Source of the DNA: Lacihabitans sp. LS3-19
GTDB taxonomy: Bacteria; Bacteroidota; Bacteroidia; Cytophagales; Spirosomataceae
Reading direction: 5' to 3'
NCBI RefSeq assembly: GCF_024343575.1
Contig: NZ_RJUA01000015.1
Span: 1 to 64,000 of the forward strand
DNA length: 64,000 bases
A model generated the notes under the pieces. It saw only the letters and a list, made by a program, of their open reading frames with translations, ran no database searches and had not been told where the DNA came from. The translations under genes and the position numbers were made by a program. Position 1 is the first letter of the stretch, and every line of letters starts with the position of its first letter. This document shows, in pieces, positions 8,664 to 16,779 of this stretch.

Positions 8664-9413
8664 TTATTTATTTTTAAACAGTTGAGTGATTTTTGATAGC
8701 GGTTTCCACCAAAGAGTATACCATTTTGGTTTTAAATCATTCACTTTCCATGCTTTTCTGTCCTCTTTGTTAGCTACCAATCTGTGTTTCCAAGAGGCTG
8801 TACTTGTGCCGCCATTCCGCATGGTCATTACTACTTTTGGTAAATACTTTGCAGAAGCATCGTTTTTGTATAAAGCCCTTAGCATCAATTCATAGTCAGC
8901 CGAGCAAGTGAAGTCAGTTCTATACGGTCCGATTTTGTCGTAGATTGATTTTTTAAGATAAAATGATAAATGTGGTGGCATCCAGCCTTTAAGCCAATTC
9001 TCTTTTTTGTATTCGCCTACCGTCCAATATCTTACTATTCTTGAGGTGTCTTCAGGGTTTACATATTGTTTGTCGCCGTAAATTGCATCCGTTTTGTATT
9101 TATCAAAAGCAGCAGCTATAGATTCTAAAACGTCATTTGAAGGGTAAAAGTCATCAGAGCCAATCATGCCAATAATCTCACCATTGGCCATTTTTAGGCC
9201 TTTGTTCATGGCGTCGTAAATGCCTTTGTCTTTTTCTGAGATATAACGAATTTGGGCTTTGTATTTTTCCAAAACCTGAAAAGTGCCGTCAATCGATCCT
9301 CCATCCACTACTATGTATTCAAAATCCTTAAAAGTTTGGCTTAAAACACTTTTTATGGTTTGTTCTATAGTACTGATGCTGTTATAGCAAACGGTGATAA
9401 TGCTAAATTTCAT
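8664..9413 (-). CDS. Family 2 glycosyltransferase (WcaA-like)
   Basis: A 249-residue GT-A enzyme. SIITVCYNS at the N-terminus, VVDGGSIDGT at 36-44, EKDKGIYDAMNKG near 60-72 and the GSDDF nucleotide/metal motif near 85-89 are the usual GT2 signature. It transfers a sugar from an NDP-sugar to a surface glycan precursor on the cytoplasmic side. No membrane helix is seen. It is the first gene of the operon with the formyltransferase and deacetylase, so the three probably build and modify one polysaccharide. Confidence 0.92.
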   Translation of the reverse strand: MKFSIITVCYNSISTIEQTIKSVLSQTFKDFEYIVVDGGSIDGTFQVLEKYKAQIRYISEKDKGIYDAMNKGLKMANGEIIGMIGSDDFYPSNDVLESIAAAFDKYKTDAIYGDKQYVNPEDTSRIVRYWTVGEYKKENWLKGWMPPHLSFYLKKSIYDKIGPYRTDFTCSADYELMLRALYKNDASAKYLPKVVMTMRNGGTSTASWKHRLVANKEDRKAWKVNDLKPKWYTLWWKPLSKITQLFKNK

Positions 9414-9434
9414 TAAAGATGCTTTGTTGGCCTA

Positions 9435-9442
9435 CAAAAGTA
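9435..9442 (-). promoter_or_regulatory. Candidate -7 promoter element of the glycan operon (TACTTTTG)
   Basis: Read on the minus strand, TACTTTTG matches TAnnTTTG and lies about 21 bp from the GT2 start at 9413. It follows a GGCA-N4-TGCC dyad. The -33 element is unclear. Confidence 0.45.
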
Positions 9443-9535
9443 CGGCATATTTGCCTTTTTTGTTTAAAAGTGTGGTATTTTTAAGCAATAAATCAAACAA
9501 TATTAAGTTGTTTTTTTAGACTTAAAAAATATTTT

Positions 9536-10558
9536 ATGATCCAAAAAGTATTAGTATTTATATTGATTTTCTGTAGCTTTCAATTACCTGCCCAACAAAA
9601 AACTGTTTATCGAAACCTCGTAATGGAAGGTGGAGGAATAAAAGGAATAGCTTACGGAGGTGCACTGGTGGAGTTAGAAAAAAATGGAATTTTGCAAAAT
9701 ATCTCTAGGGTAGCTGGGACCTCCGCAGGAGCTATTCAAGCGTCTTTATTGGCAATTGGTTATTCGCCCAAAGACATTGTGAAAATTGTAAATGAAACAC
9801 CAATCGAAACATTTAATGACGATGGATTTATAGCCAGAGGTTCTAAAAGGCTCTTCAAAGAATTCGGTTGGTTTAGAGGAGATAGCTTTTTAAGAACCTT
9901 AGAGAATTTAATTTATCAAAAGACAGGAAATGCAAACTTGACTTTCGAAGAGCTACATCATTTAGCAAGAACAACTCCTTATAGAGACCTATATGTAACA
10001 GGAAGCAATCTTACTGAGCAAGTATTAGAGGTTTTTTCTTACGAAACATACCCTAAAATGAGAATAGCGGATGCCGTAAGGGTTTCCATGTCAATTCCCT
10101 TATATTACAGAAGCCTTTGGATTAGCAAGGAGGGAAAGGTTTTCGAACAAAATACACCCGAAGAAAACACCCGATTGTTCGTAGATGGTGGATTACTTTT
10201 GAATTATCCAATTGATGTTTTTGATGACAAAAAATACAATGAAAATCTAAATTCTGGTGATTTTTTTAATGAACAAACATTAGGCTTAAGATTGGAAAAG
10301 TGTCAACAGATTGATCATGAATTATCAAAGAAATCTGGTTTAGCTGAGCAAGATATTGTGGATTTTGGATCTTATATGGACGCTTTAGGCGGATTAATTA
10401 TGCGAAATGTAAATCCACCTAATCCAAGAGATACTGAGAGAACAATTTACATAAATGACTTAGGGCTAAGTGCGAGAGTTCGGAAAGTTCCAGATTTTGA
10501 GAAAGTGCAAATGATGACGGCTGGTCAGCAAGCAGTGATTGAGTTTTTTGGTAGATGA
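9536..10558 (+). CDS. Patatin-like phospholipase, exported
   Basis: A 340-residue protein with a signal peptide (residues 1-20, ending LPAQ). The patatin fold is shown by the oxyanion motif EGGGIKGIAYGG at 31-42, the nucleophile motif GTSAG with Ser63, and the D-G-G dyad Asp217 in LFVDGGLLLNYP. Patatins hydrolyse acyl esters of phospholipids or other lipids. Its placement outside the inner membrane follows from the signal peptide. It stands alone, with the Crp/Fnr gene 33 bp downstream possibly co-transcribed. Confidence 0.92.
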   Translation: MIQKVLVFILIFCSFQLPAQQKTVYRNLVMEGGGIKGIAYGGALVELEKNGILQNISRVAGTSAGAIQASLLAIGYSPKDIVKIVNETPIETFNDDGFIARGSKRLFKEFGWFRGDSFLRTLENLIYQKTGNANLTFEELHHLARTTPYRDLYVTGSNLTEQVLEVFSYETYPKMRIADAVRVSMSIPLYYRSLWISKEGKVFEQNTPEENTRLFVDGGLLLNYPIDVFDDKKYNENLNSGDFFNEQTLGLRLEKCQQIDHELSKKSGLAEQDIVDFGSYMDALGGLIMRNVNPPNPRDTERTIYINDLGLSARVRKVPDFEKVQMMTAGQQAVIEFFGR

Positions 10559-10591
10559 TTATTATCTTATTAAATTGTTGAAAAAAATAGA

Positions 10592-11179
10592 TTGATATTG
10601 AATGAAATAAAAAAATCAATAATACAGAATCTCCAAGAAATGGTGGCTTTGGAATCGGAAGCGGTTTTAGCACTTTCGGATAGCTTGCAATCGTTTGAGT
10701 TTGAGAAAAAAGAATTAATTCTGCAAAAAGGTAATGTTTGCGATAAAATCTATTTTCTAGCAGAAGGTGCTGTTAGAGAGTTTATTTTAGATAAAAAACA
10801 AAATGAAATATCTGTATGGTTTGGCTTTGAAGGCGACGTTGTTGCATCATTGTCTAGCATGGTAAACCAAAAAGGAAGCCACACAGGATTTCAAGCACTT
10901 GAAAGATGTTCAGGGTTCTATATTAACTATGAAGATTTAAATAATTTATACTCCAAGTTTCACAGTATTGAGCGTTTAGGTAGGGTAGTTACTGAACACT
11001 ATCTTCTTTCAACAGAAAGTTATCATTACGATTTTCATTACTTGACTGCTATTGAGCGATTTGAAAAACTCCAAAGTGAAAAAATGTGGATATTCAATCG
11101 CGTATCTTTGCACCAGATCGCCAGTTATTTGGGTGTTTCTAAAGAAACTTTAAGCCGAATTCGAGCCAAAAAGACATAA
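10592..11179 (+). CDS. Crp/Fnr-family transcriptional regulator
   Basis: A 195-residue regulator with an N-terminal cyclic-nucleotide-binding fold (about 20-115, with ELILQKGNVCDKIYFLAEGAVR) and a C-terminal winged helix ending SLHQIASYLGVSKETLSRIRAKK, the recognition helix. No Cys cluster of Fnr type is present, so the ligand is unknown. The reading frame has no ATG near its 5' end; TTG at 10592 is the best start, with another TTG at 10598, and the first ATG comes at about residue 17, inside the domain. The terminator at 11178 begins in its stop codon. Confidence 0.88.
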   Translation: MILNEIKKSIIQNLQEMVALESEAVLALSDSLQSFEFEKKELILQKGNVCDKIYFLAEGAVREFILDKKQNEISVWFGFEGDVVASLSSMVNQKGSHTGFQALERCSGFYINYEDLNNLYSKFHSIERLGRVVTEHYLLSTESYHYDFHYLTAIERFEKLQSEKMWIFNRVSLHQIASYLGVSKETLSRIRAKKT

Positions 11180-11205
11180 AATTGACTAATGTCAATTTTA
11201 TTTTT
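11178..11205 (+). terminator. Rho-independent terminator
   Basis: A perfect 9-bp stem AAAATTGAC / GTCAATTTT (11178-11186 with 11191-11199, loop TAAT) followed by a T-rich tail, overlapping the stop codon of the Crp/Fnr gene. Confidence 0.85.
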
Positions 11206-11251
11206 CTTATTTATAAGATAATTTTACGTTTTCTATTTAAACCTTATCAAT

Positions 11252-12523
11252 ATGAAAAATATCTTTTTAGCATTTTTATGCTCTGCATTTTTATTTTCTT
11301 GTTCTTCCTCTGAAAAAACAAGCTCCAAATTAGATACTTCTATTCTCAAAAAAGCCTCTGAAGAGGAAATCGAAGAATTATTGGTACAGTTTATTGATGC
11401 TCAAGATGGAGCTGTAATCAATATACCAGAAGGATACTATGAAATTGGCACACAGTTAATACTAGATAGTTTGAATAACATCACCATAAAAGGTGCTGGA
11501 ATGTATAAAAGTGTAATTTCATTTAAAACCCAAACTACAGGTGGAGAGGGAATGAAAATCGCTGGAAATAACATAGTTCTTGAAGATTTTACAGTAATAG
11601 ATGCTCCCGGTGACGATATAAAAACCCAACATTGTGATGGGATAGTTTTTAGAAGAGTAAATACAACTTGGAGTCATTCAGATTTAGCCAAAAGCGGCAC
11701 TTATGGTATTTATCCTGTACAATGCAAAAACGTTCTGGTAGAATATTGCGAAGTTTCCCACTCTCGAGATGCAGGAATCTATGTTGGTCAATCAGAAGGT
11801 ATTGTGGTAAGAAACAATTATGTTTTTGAAAATGTAGCAGGTATTGAAATCGAAAACTCAGACAATGCAGAAGTATATGATAATGAGACCATAAACAATA
11901 CATCTGGTATTTTAGTATTTAATTTGCCAGGTTTGCCAAAAGCTTTTGGTACCAATACTAAAGTGTACCGCAATTTAATAAAAGAGAATAATCACGACAA
12001 TTTTGCACAAGGTGTGGCTTCTGAAAATGGTAATCCTATTTCTATGATTCCTCCAGGTAGTGGTGTTATAATTATGGCCGGAAAAAATGTAGAAGTATAT
12101 GAAAACCAAATAATTAATCATAAAACTACAGGGGTTGCGATTTTGGATTATCAGATAACCGAACTAAAAGTGCCGAATCATCCAGGCTGGTCCCCATATT
12201 CTTCCGATATATATTTTCATGATAACATTTACGAACGTAAAATGGCTATTCCAGATATTTCTAAAGACTTTGGGAAACTAATAACTGCCAAATGCAAAGC
12301 ACCACAAGATGTTATTTATGATGGAATAATAGATGAAAAAGTAGGAACTGACCCTACTAAAAATCCAATGAATATTTGTATTGCAGAGAAAACTGAAGGT
12401 TTAAGATTTTCAAGATTTGTTATTCCTGCCAAAGGAGGTATTATGGATATAAATGTTGTAAATGATCCTGAGAATTTTAATAGTTGTAAAGTAGCAGTTG
12501 CTACAGATGTAAAAGGTATTTGA
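11252..12523 (+). CDS. Parallel beta-helix repeat lipoprotein, partner of diheme cytochrome
   Basis: A 423-residue lipoprotein: the signal ends in a lipobox (FLFSC, Cys17). The body has repeated N-N-x-V / G-I-x-V rungs (for example NVLVEYCEVSHSRDAGIYVG and GIVVRNNYVFENVAGIEI) of a right-handed beta-helix resembling pectate-lyase-like folds. It matches the beta-helix family that is found next to, or linked with, SO_2930-type diheme cytochromes. The start of that cytochrome gene lies 4 bp after this stop codon, so they form a tight operon. Enzymatic role is unknown. The many histidines and acidic residues on the rungs could bind metal, but no catalytic set is certain. Confidence 0.85.
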   Translation: MKNIFLAFLCSAFLFSCSSSEKTSSKLDTSILKKASEEEIEELLVQFIDAQDGAVINIPEGYYEIGTQLILDSLNNITIKGAGMYKSVISFKTQTTGGEGMKIAGNNIVLEDFTVIDAPGDDIKTQHCDGIVFRRVNTTWSHSDLAKSGTYGIYPVQCKNVLVEYCEVSHSRDAGIYVGQSEGIVVRNNYVFENVAGIEIENSDNAEVYDNETINNTSGILVFNLPGLPKAFGTNTKVYRNLIKENNHDNFAQGVASENGNPISMIPPGSGVIIMAGKNVEVYENQIINHKTTGVAILDYQITELKVPNHPGWSPYSSDIYFHDNIYERKMAIPDISKDFGKLITAKCKAPQDVIYDGIIDEKVGTDPTKNPMNICIAEKTEGLRFSRFVIPAKGGIMDINVVNDPENFNSCKVAVATDVKGI

Positions 12524-12527
12524 AAAA

Positions 12528-13607
12528 ATGAAAGGTTTAAAGATTTCGCTTGTATTCGCTTTATTAGTTTGGGGCTCTGTTGCATGTTTTAAAATGACAA
12601 AAAGCACTACGCCCGCAGATATTGATTTTACAAAACTTCCTTATAAAAATCTGTCTGAGTATGGTTTTTTTAAAGGAGAAATAAATGAATTAGAGGCAAA
12701 TGAAAGTGTTTTGCTTTACGAGCCAATCTCTACCTTGTTTACAGACTATGCTTTCAAAACTCGCTTTGTTTGGATGCCAAAAGGATCGAAGGCTAATTTT
12801 GATATAAATGATCAAGACAAACCTTTGGATTTTCCTGAAAACACTATCTTAGTTAAAAATTTTTACTACCCAGAAGATTTTTCAAAACCAGAAGGTGAAC
12901 GTAAAGTTATGGAAACTAGGCTTTTGGTAAAAAGAAAAGATAAGTGGGATGCATATCCTTATAAATGGGCCGACGACCAAAAAGATGCAAAGTATAAAGC
13001 AACGGGTGGGGTTTTTCCTGCTTCTTGGAAAGATGAAAAAGGGGAGAAGCATGATATAAAATATGCAATGCCCAATAAAAACCAATGTAAAAGTTGTCAC
13101 AATAGAAATGGAACTTTCAGTCCAATTGGCCCTAAAATCAAGCAGTTAAATCATACCATAGCTTATGGTGATGAGAAAAAGAATCAGTTGGAAAAATGGG
13201 TTGAAGTGGGCTATTTGAACGGACTTCCAGATCAAACCAAGATAAATGGTCTCAAGAATATGAAAGATCAAACAGCAAGTTTGGATGCTAAAGCAAGGTC
13301 TTATTTAGATGCTAACTGCGGCCATTGCCACAGTACCTATGGCCCTGCAGCAAGCTCAGGCTTGAGATTAAATTATGAAGTTACAGATCCATATCATTGG
13401 GGAGTAAAAAAATCTCCTGTTGCAGCAGGAATCGGTGCGGGGGATTTCAAATACGACATTTATCCTGGACATGGTATGGAATCTATACTTACTTATCGCA
13501 TGAATTCCACGCATCCAGGCATCATGATGCCTGAGATAGGAAGAGTGAGTATTCATAAGGAAGGAGTAGAACTTATTGCCCTATGGATAGATAGCTTAAA
13601 AGAATAA
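12528..13607 (+). CDS. SO_2930-family diheme c-type cytochrome lipoprotein
   Basis: A 359-residue lipoprotein (SVAC lipobox, Cys20) with two CxxCH heme motifs: CKSCH at 187-191 and CGHCH at 264-268. The N-terminal half (LSEYGFFKG, YEPISTLFTDYAFKTRFVWMP) is the conserved non-heme domain of this family. It should sit on the periplasmic or outer-membrane side and carry electrons, with an unknown partner. It directly follows the beta-helix gene. This pairing is preserved in distant bacteria, which suggests one complex, but the pathway is not known. Confidence 0.9.
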   Translation: MKGLKISLVFALLVWGSVACFKMTKSTTPADIDFTKLPYKNLSEYGFFKGEINELEANESVLLYEPISTLFTDYAFKTRFVWMPKGSKANFDINDQDKPLDFPENTILVKNFYYPEDFSKPEGERKVMETRLLVKRKDKWDAYPYKWADDQKDAKYKATGGVFPASWKDEKGEKHDIKYAMPNKNQCKSCHNRNGTFSPIGPKIKQLNHTIAYGDEKKNQLEKWVEVGYLNGLPDQTKINGLKNMKDQTASLDAKARSYLDANCGHCHSTYGPAASSGLRLNYEVTDPYHWGVKKSPVAAGIGAGDFKYDIYPGHGMESILTYRMNSTHPGIMMPEIGRVSIHKEGVELIALWIDSLKE

Positions 13608-13669
13608 ATTTAGCCAAAACATATTGGCCGAATTTATTAGTTTAAATATATGAATCCTTGATTTGCGAA

Positions 13670-14386
13670 TTAAGGATTCATTCTAGAAAAAGCTGCTTTT
13701 AGCTCTTCTGGGCCAGCTTTCAGCATGTTTTCACTAAAGCCAAAAGTTAATTCATTTTTACCTTGTTTTAATTGCTCAAAAATTGAAGTAATAAATTCAC
13801 TTACTGGAGGAGCATAGTCATGTAGTCCTATACCTCCCAAATCTGTATTTAGAGCTGGAGGAATAATTTCTATAACCTCAATATCTTTCAGTAAATATCT
13901 AAGAGATAGCGTTAAAGAGTGGAAAAAAGCTTTTGTGGCTGAGTAAACAGGCGTTTTAGCCAAAGGGGTAAAAGACAAGCCTGAAGTTACATTCATTATA
14001 GTTTTAAGGTTCGGCAATTTGGAGAAAAGCTGCGTCAAGTGAAGTGGTGCTTCTATGTTTATTTTTATTTCTTCTTGTGCTTTTTTAAAGAAATTTTCGT
14101 CTGAAATATCCATCCAATTTTGGATACCAGCATTGTTGATTAACACAGTTAAATCACTATGATTTTCAGCTATCCAATTGTATAATTTATTTCTTTCTTC
14201 AAAGTTGGCAACATCACAAATTTTCGTAATTATATCAGGATGTTTGGCTTTAGCATCTGCTAAGACCGATTCTCGTCTTCCACAAATAATAATAGTATTT
14301 TTTTCTGCTAAAAATTTCTCAGTCAGACCCCATCCTATTCCTGTTGCACCTCCCGTTATTAATATTTTTTGATTGCTAAGTTCCAT
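13670..14386 (-). CDS. Short-chain dehydrogenase/reductase (DltE-like)
   Basis: A 238-residue SDR. The Rossmann motif TGGATGIG lies near the N-terminus, NNAG near 84, Ser of the MNVTSG strand, and the catalytic Y-x3-K in VYSATKAF. NAD(P)(H)-dependent oxidoreductase of unknown substrate, resembling DltE-type SDRs of Bacteroidota. I start at the ATG at 14386 (MELSNQKILITGG), not at the in-frame ATG at 14425, because the Rossmann strand normally begins within ten residues. A hairpin (13651-13659 with 13672-13680) overlaps the stop codon and may end transcription between the convergent genes. Confidence 0.9.
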   Translation of the reverse strand: MELSNQKILITGGATGIGWGLTEKFLAEKNTIIICGRRESVLADAKAKHPDIITKICDVANFEERNKLYNWIAENHSDLTVLINNAGIQNWMDISDENFFKKAQEEIKINIEAPLHLTQLFSKLPNLKTIMNVTSGLSFTPLAKTPVYSATKAFFHSLTLSLRYLLKDIEVIEIIPPALNTDLGGIGLHDYAPPVSEFITSIFEQLKQGKNELTFGFSENMLKAGPEELKAAFSRMNP

Positions 14387-14567
14387 AATATTGTTTTTTT
14401 GTTTTTCAACGTTTGGTATTTTCAAAAGGTTTAAAAAAAACTAAATCTTATTTTTTTTAATTAATTTTACGAAAGGCAAAGTTTGAGTTTTAAAAAGAAT
14501 ATTTTTTTTAAACAAAGGCAACGTCAAAATACATATAATCGTAAAGATTAGTATTAATATACAAGGT

Positions 14568-15143
14568 ATGACGAGATACGATTTTTTGAAACAAGCAGGG
14601 TTTTCCGGAGCATCTCTTATGGCTTTGTTATCTTGTGTGCGAGTAGAAGATACTTATGTTGAGGCATTGGTGATTACTCCAGAAACTAACACTGGAGCAA
14701 CTAATAGCACCACAAACGGCAGCTCAGATTCTACCACAACCTCTGGCACTACAGGTACAACAGGTACAACAACTAGCTCCCTTAGTACCGTTGCTGATCA
14801 ATCTTTGTTTATTACCACCGAAGCACTAAATAGATTTTCTGCCAAAGTAAAATTAGACCTTTCTACAACTACTTACGCTAAGTTAAGAACATCATTAGGT
14901 GCTTATTTTGTAATTAATAATTCTTATGTAATTGCTCTTTCTAAAACTGGAAAATATATAGCTGCAACAGTGACTTGCTCTCATCAACCTAGAAATAGAA
15001 TCGTTTTTTCAAACGAAGAGTGGTATTGTACAGATCATGGTGCTCGTTTTTCTTTAAACGGAACTGGCTTAAACTCAAGAGCCAATGGTGGTTTAACAAT
15101 TTACAAAACTGCCACAGATGGAAATACACTCATAATTTATTAA
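14568..15143 (+). CDS. Rieske [2Fe-2S] lipoprotein with Ser/Thr-rich linker
   Basis: A 191-residue lipoprotein (LLSC lipobox, Cys23). A low-complexity Ser/Thr/Gly linker spans about residues 40-75. The C-terminal Rieske domain has CSHQ and CTDHGARF, the C-x-H and C-x-x-H ligand pairs of a [2Fe-2S] cluster. It should act outside the inner membrane as an electron carrier. It is the first gene of a tight operon with thioredoxin, ApbE, DUF4266 and DUF3570. The linker holds E-T-N-T-G-A-T (39-45), similar to the D-x-x-S/T-G-A-T sequence that ApbE flavinylates; whether it is used is unknown. Confidence 0.88.
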   Translation: MTRYDFLKQAGFSGASLMALLSCVRVEDTYVEALVITPETNTGATNSTTNGSSDSTTTSGTTGTTGTTTSSLSTVADQSLFITTEALNRFSAKVKLDLSTTTYAKLRTSLGAYFVINNSYVIALSKTGKYIAATVTCSHQPRNRIVFSNEEWYCTDHGARFSLNGTGLNSRANGGLTIYKTATDGNTLIIY

Positions 15144-15145
15144 TA

Positions 15146-15577
15146 ATGAAAATTTTAATCGTAAAGTTATTTTTTATTTTTCTTTTTGGAGAAGGTTTTT
15201 GGGGGCAAAACTTAGAAACTGCAAAAACAGATGCCAAAGAAAACCATAAACTGGTTTTGCTTTATTTTTCAGGCTCTGATTGGTGCGGGCCATGTATAAA
15301 ATTGAAACAAGAAGTCCTTGAAACCTCAGAATTTCAGGCATTTTCAAAAGACCATTTGAATTTGGTACGGGCTGATTTTCCTCGAATGAAAAAAAATCAG
15401 TTGTCAAAAGAGCAAACGCAATACAATGAGAAATTGGCAGAAAAATATAACCCCAAAGGCAAGTTTCCGCTGACAGTTTTAATTGATCCAGATGGAAAGG
15501 TTCTTCAAGAGTGGGATGGTTATCCAAAAAACATGGATACAAATTCTTTAAAATCAGAAATTACCGCACATTTTTAA
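15146..15577 (+). CDS. Exported thioredoxin-fold protein
   Basis: A 143-residue thioredoxin-like protein with a signal peptide (about residues 1-21) and the active site SDWCGPCIKLK. C-terminal TVLIDPDGKVLQEWDGY fits the cis-Pro side of the fold in the DUF255/thioredoxin_7 type. The ATG at 15146 lies 2 bp after the Rieske stop and gives a proper signal peptide, so the longer open frame upstream is not used. It probably keeps cysteines or heme/Fe-S sites in the periplasm reduced for other products of this operon (inference). Confidence 0.88.
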   Translation: MKILIVKLFFIFLFGEGFWGQNLETAKTDAKENHKLVLLYFSGSDWCGPCIKLKQEVLETSEFQAFSKDHLNLVRADFPRMKKNQLSKEQTQYNEKLAEKYNPKGKFPLTVLIDPDGKVLQEWDGYPKNMDTNSLKSEITAHF

Positions 15578-16503
15578 TGCAAGAGCTTTTTTCGAGAACC
15601 CTCAAACTCATGGGGAACAGGTTCGCCATTACGGTATCTGATAAAGATGCCAAAAATGCTGAATCTAATATCGATAAAGCAGTAGCCGAAATAAGTCGGA
15701 TTGAAAATCTTTTAACTACGTTTTCTGAAAATAGTCAAACATTTAGAATAAATCAGAATGCAGGAATCATGCCTGTGGAACTTGATAGTGAGGTGTTTAG
15801 CTTGATAGAGCGAGCTGGTAGAATTTCTAAACTTACAGATGGAGCATTTGACTTGTCTTATGGTTCTTTAGATAAAAGTCTATGGAATTTTGACAAGAAT
15901 ATGACGAGTCTTCCAGATATAGAAACAGCAAAAAATAATGTAAGACTGATAAATTATAGAAATATTATTTTGGACAAAACCAATCAAACGGTTTTTTTGA
16001 AAGACAAAGGAATGAGAATTGGTTTTGGTGGAATTGGCAAAGGATTCGCAGCCGACAGGGCGGCTCAATTGCTTAAAAAACTAGGCGTAGAAAGTGGAAT
16101 TGTAAATGCAAGTGGCGATTTGATCACATGGGGAAACAATATAAATGGTCAACCTTGGACTATTTCGCTTGCACATCCAGACTTACCAACAAAGGCTTTT
16201 TCTGAATTGAATATCAGTAATCTAGCAGTTGCTACTTCTGGCAACTACGAAAAGTTTGTAATAATCGACGGTAAAAAATATTCTCATACGATTGATCCAA
16301 AAACAGGCTTGCCGATTTCAGGGATAAAAAGTGTTAGTATAATTTGTCCTATTGCAGAGCTAGCTGATGCATTAGCTACGCCCGTCACAATTTTAGGGGT
16401 AGAAAAAGGCTTGGACTTAATTAACCAAATGAACAATGTGGCATGTGTGATTATAGATGACCACAACTTTGTTTATAAATCAGATAATATAAAAATATCT
16501 TAA
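15577..16503 (+). CDS. apbE: FAD:protein FMN transferase
   Basis: A 308-residue ApbE-family protein. TDGAFDLS at 87-94, IGFGGIGKGFAADR at 148-161, VNASGDLITWG, HTIDPKTGLPI and ELADALATPVTILG are the conserved FAD- and metal-binding motifs. ApbE moves FMN from FAD onto a Ser or Thr of a target protein. The ATG overlaps the stop of the thioredoxin gene (TAATG). Unlike many ApbE proteins it has no evident signal peptide, and a longer start at 15511 does not give one, so it may act in the cytoplasm before export of its target. Targets may be encoded in the same operon. Confidence 0.92.
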   Translation: MQELFSRTLKLMGNRFAITVSDKDAKNAESNIDKAVAEISRIENLLTTFSENSQTFRINQNAGIMPVELDSEVFSLIERAGRISKLTDGAFDLSYGSLDKSLWNFDKNMTSLPDIETAKNNVRLINYRNIILDKTNQTVFLKDKGMRIGFGGIGKGFAADRAAQLLKKLGVESGIVNASGDLITWGNNINGQPWTISLAHPDLPTKAFSELNISNLAVATSGNYEKFVIIDGKKYSHTIDPKTGLPISGIKSVSIICPIAELADALATPVTILGVEKGLDLINQMNNVACVIIDDHNFVYKSDNIKIS

Positions 16504-16505
16504 AT

Positions 16506-16715
16506 ATGCGAACATTCCTTTCAATTTTAGCTTCAACACTATTTTTAGGTTCTTGTGTAAGTGTAAAAGAATACCAAAAAAGCAGAATAAACGACTCTGA
16601 AATGGAGCTGGCTAATAGAAAAGTTGAGAAGTTTGAGACCAATTTTTATCTATATCGCGAAGGTGCTGCTGGTGCCAATGGCGGAAAAAGCGGTGGAGGA
16701 TGTGGTTGCAACTAA
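16506..16715 (+). CDS. DUF4266 small lipoprotein with Gly-Cys tail
   Basis: A 69-residue lipoprotein (LGSC lipobox, Cys17) with a short charged helix and a C-terminal tail rich in Gly that ends GGGCGCN. This matches the DUF4266 family. The start lies 2 bp after the apbE stop. The family is regularly found between apbE and a DUF3570 gene. The C-x-C tail could bind a metal or be modified after translation; neither has been shown as far as I know. Confidence 0.85.
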   Translation: MRTFLSILASTLFLGSCVSVKEYQKSRINDSEMELANRKVEKFETNFYLYREGAAGANGGKSGGGCGCN

Positions 16716-16779
16716 GCTATTCTAAAGTTTTTAAAATTTAACCTCTAAGAATTAGGCAGTAAAATTCATTAAAATAAGA

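Noticed and set aside
14601-14621. S-G-A-S in the Rieske signal peptide as a flavin site
   Set aside because: It lies before the lipobox Cys and would be removed on lipoprotein processing.
15020-15145. Longer start for the thioredoxin gene
   Set aside because: It would overlap the Rieske Cys/His motifs in another frame and remove the signal peptide from the N-terminus.
16506-16715. DUF4266 lipoprotein as ApbE target
   Set aside because: No D-x-x-(S/T)-G-A-(S/T)-like sequence; the tail is Gly/Cys, not an acceptor motif.
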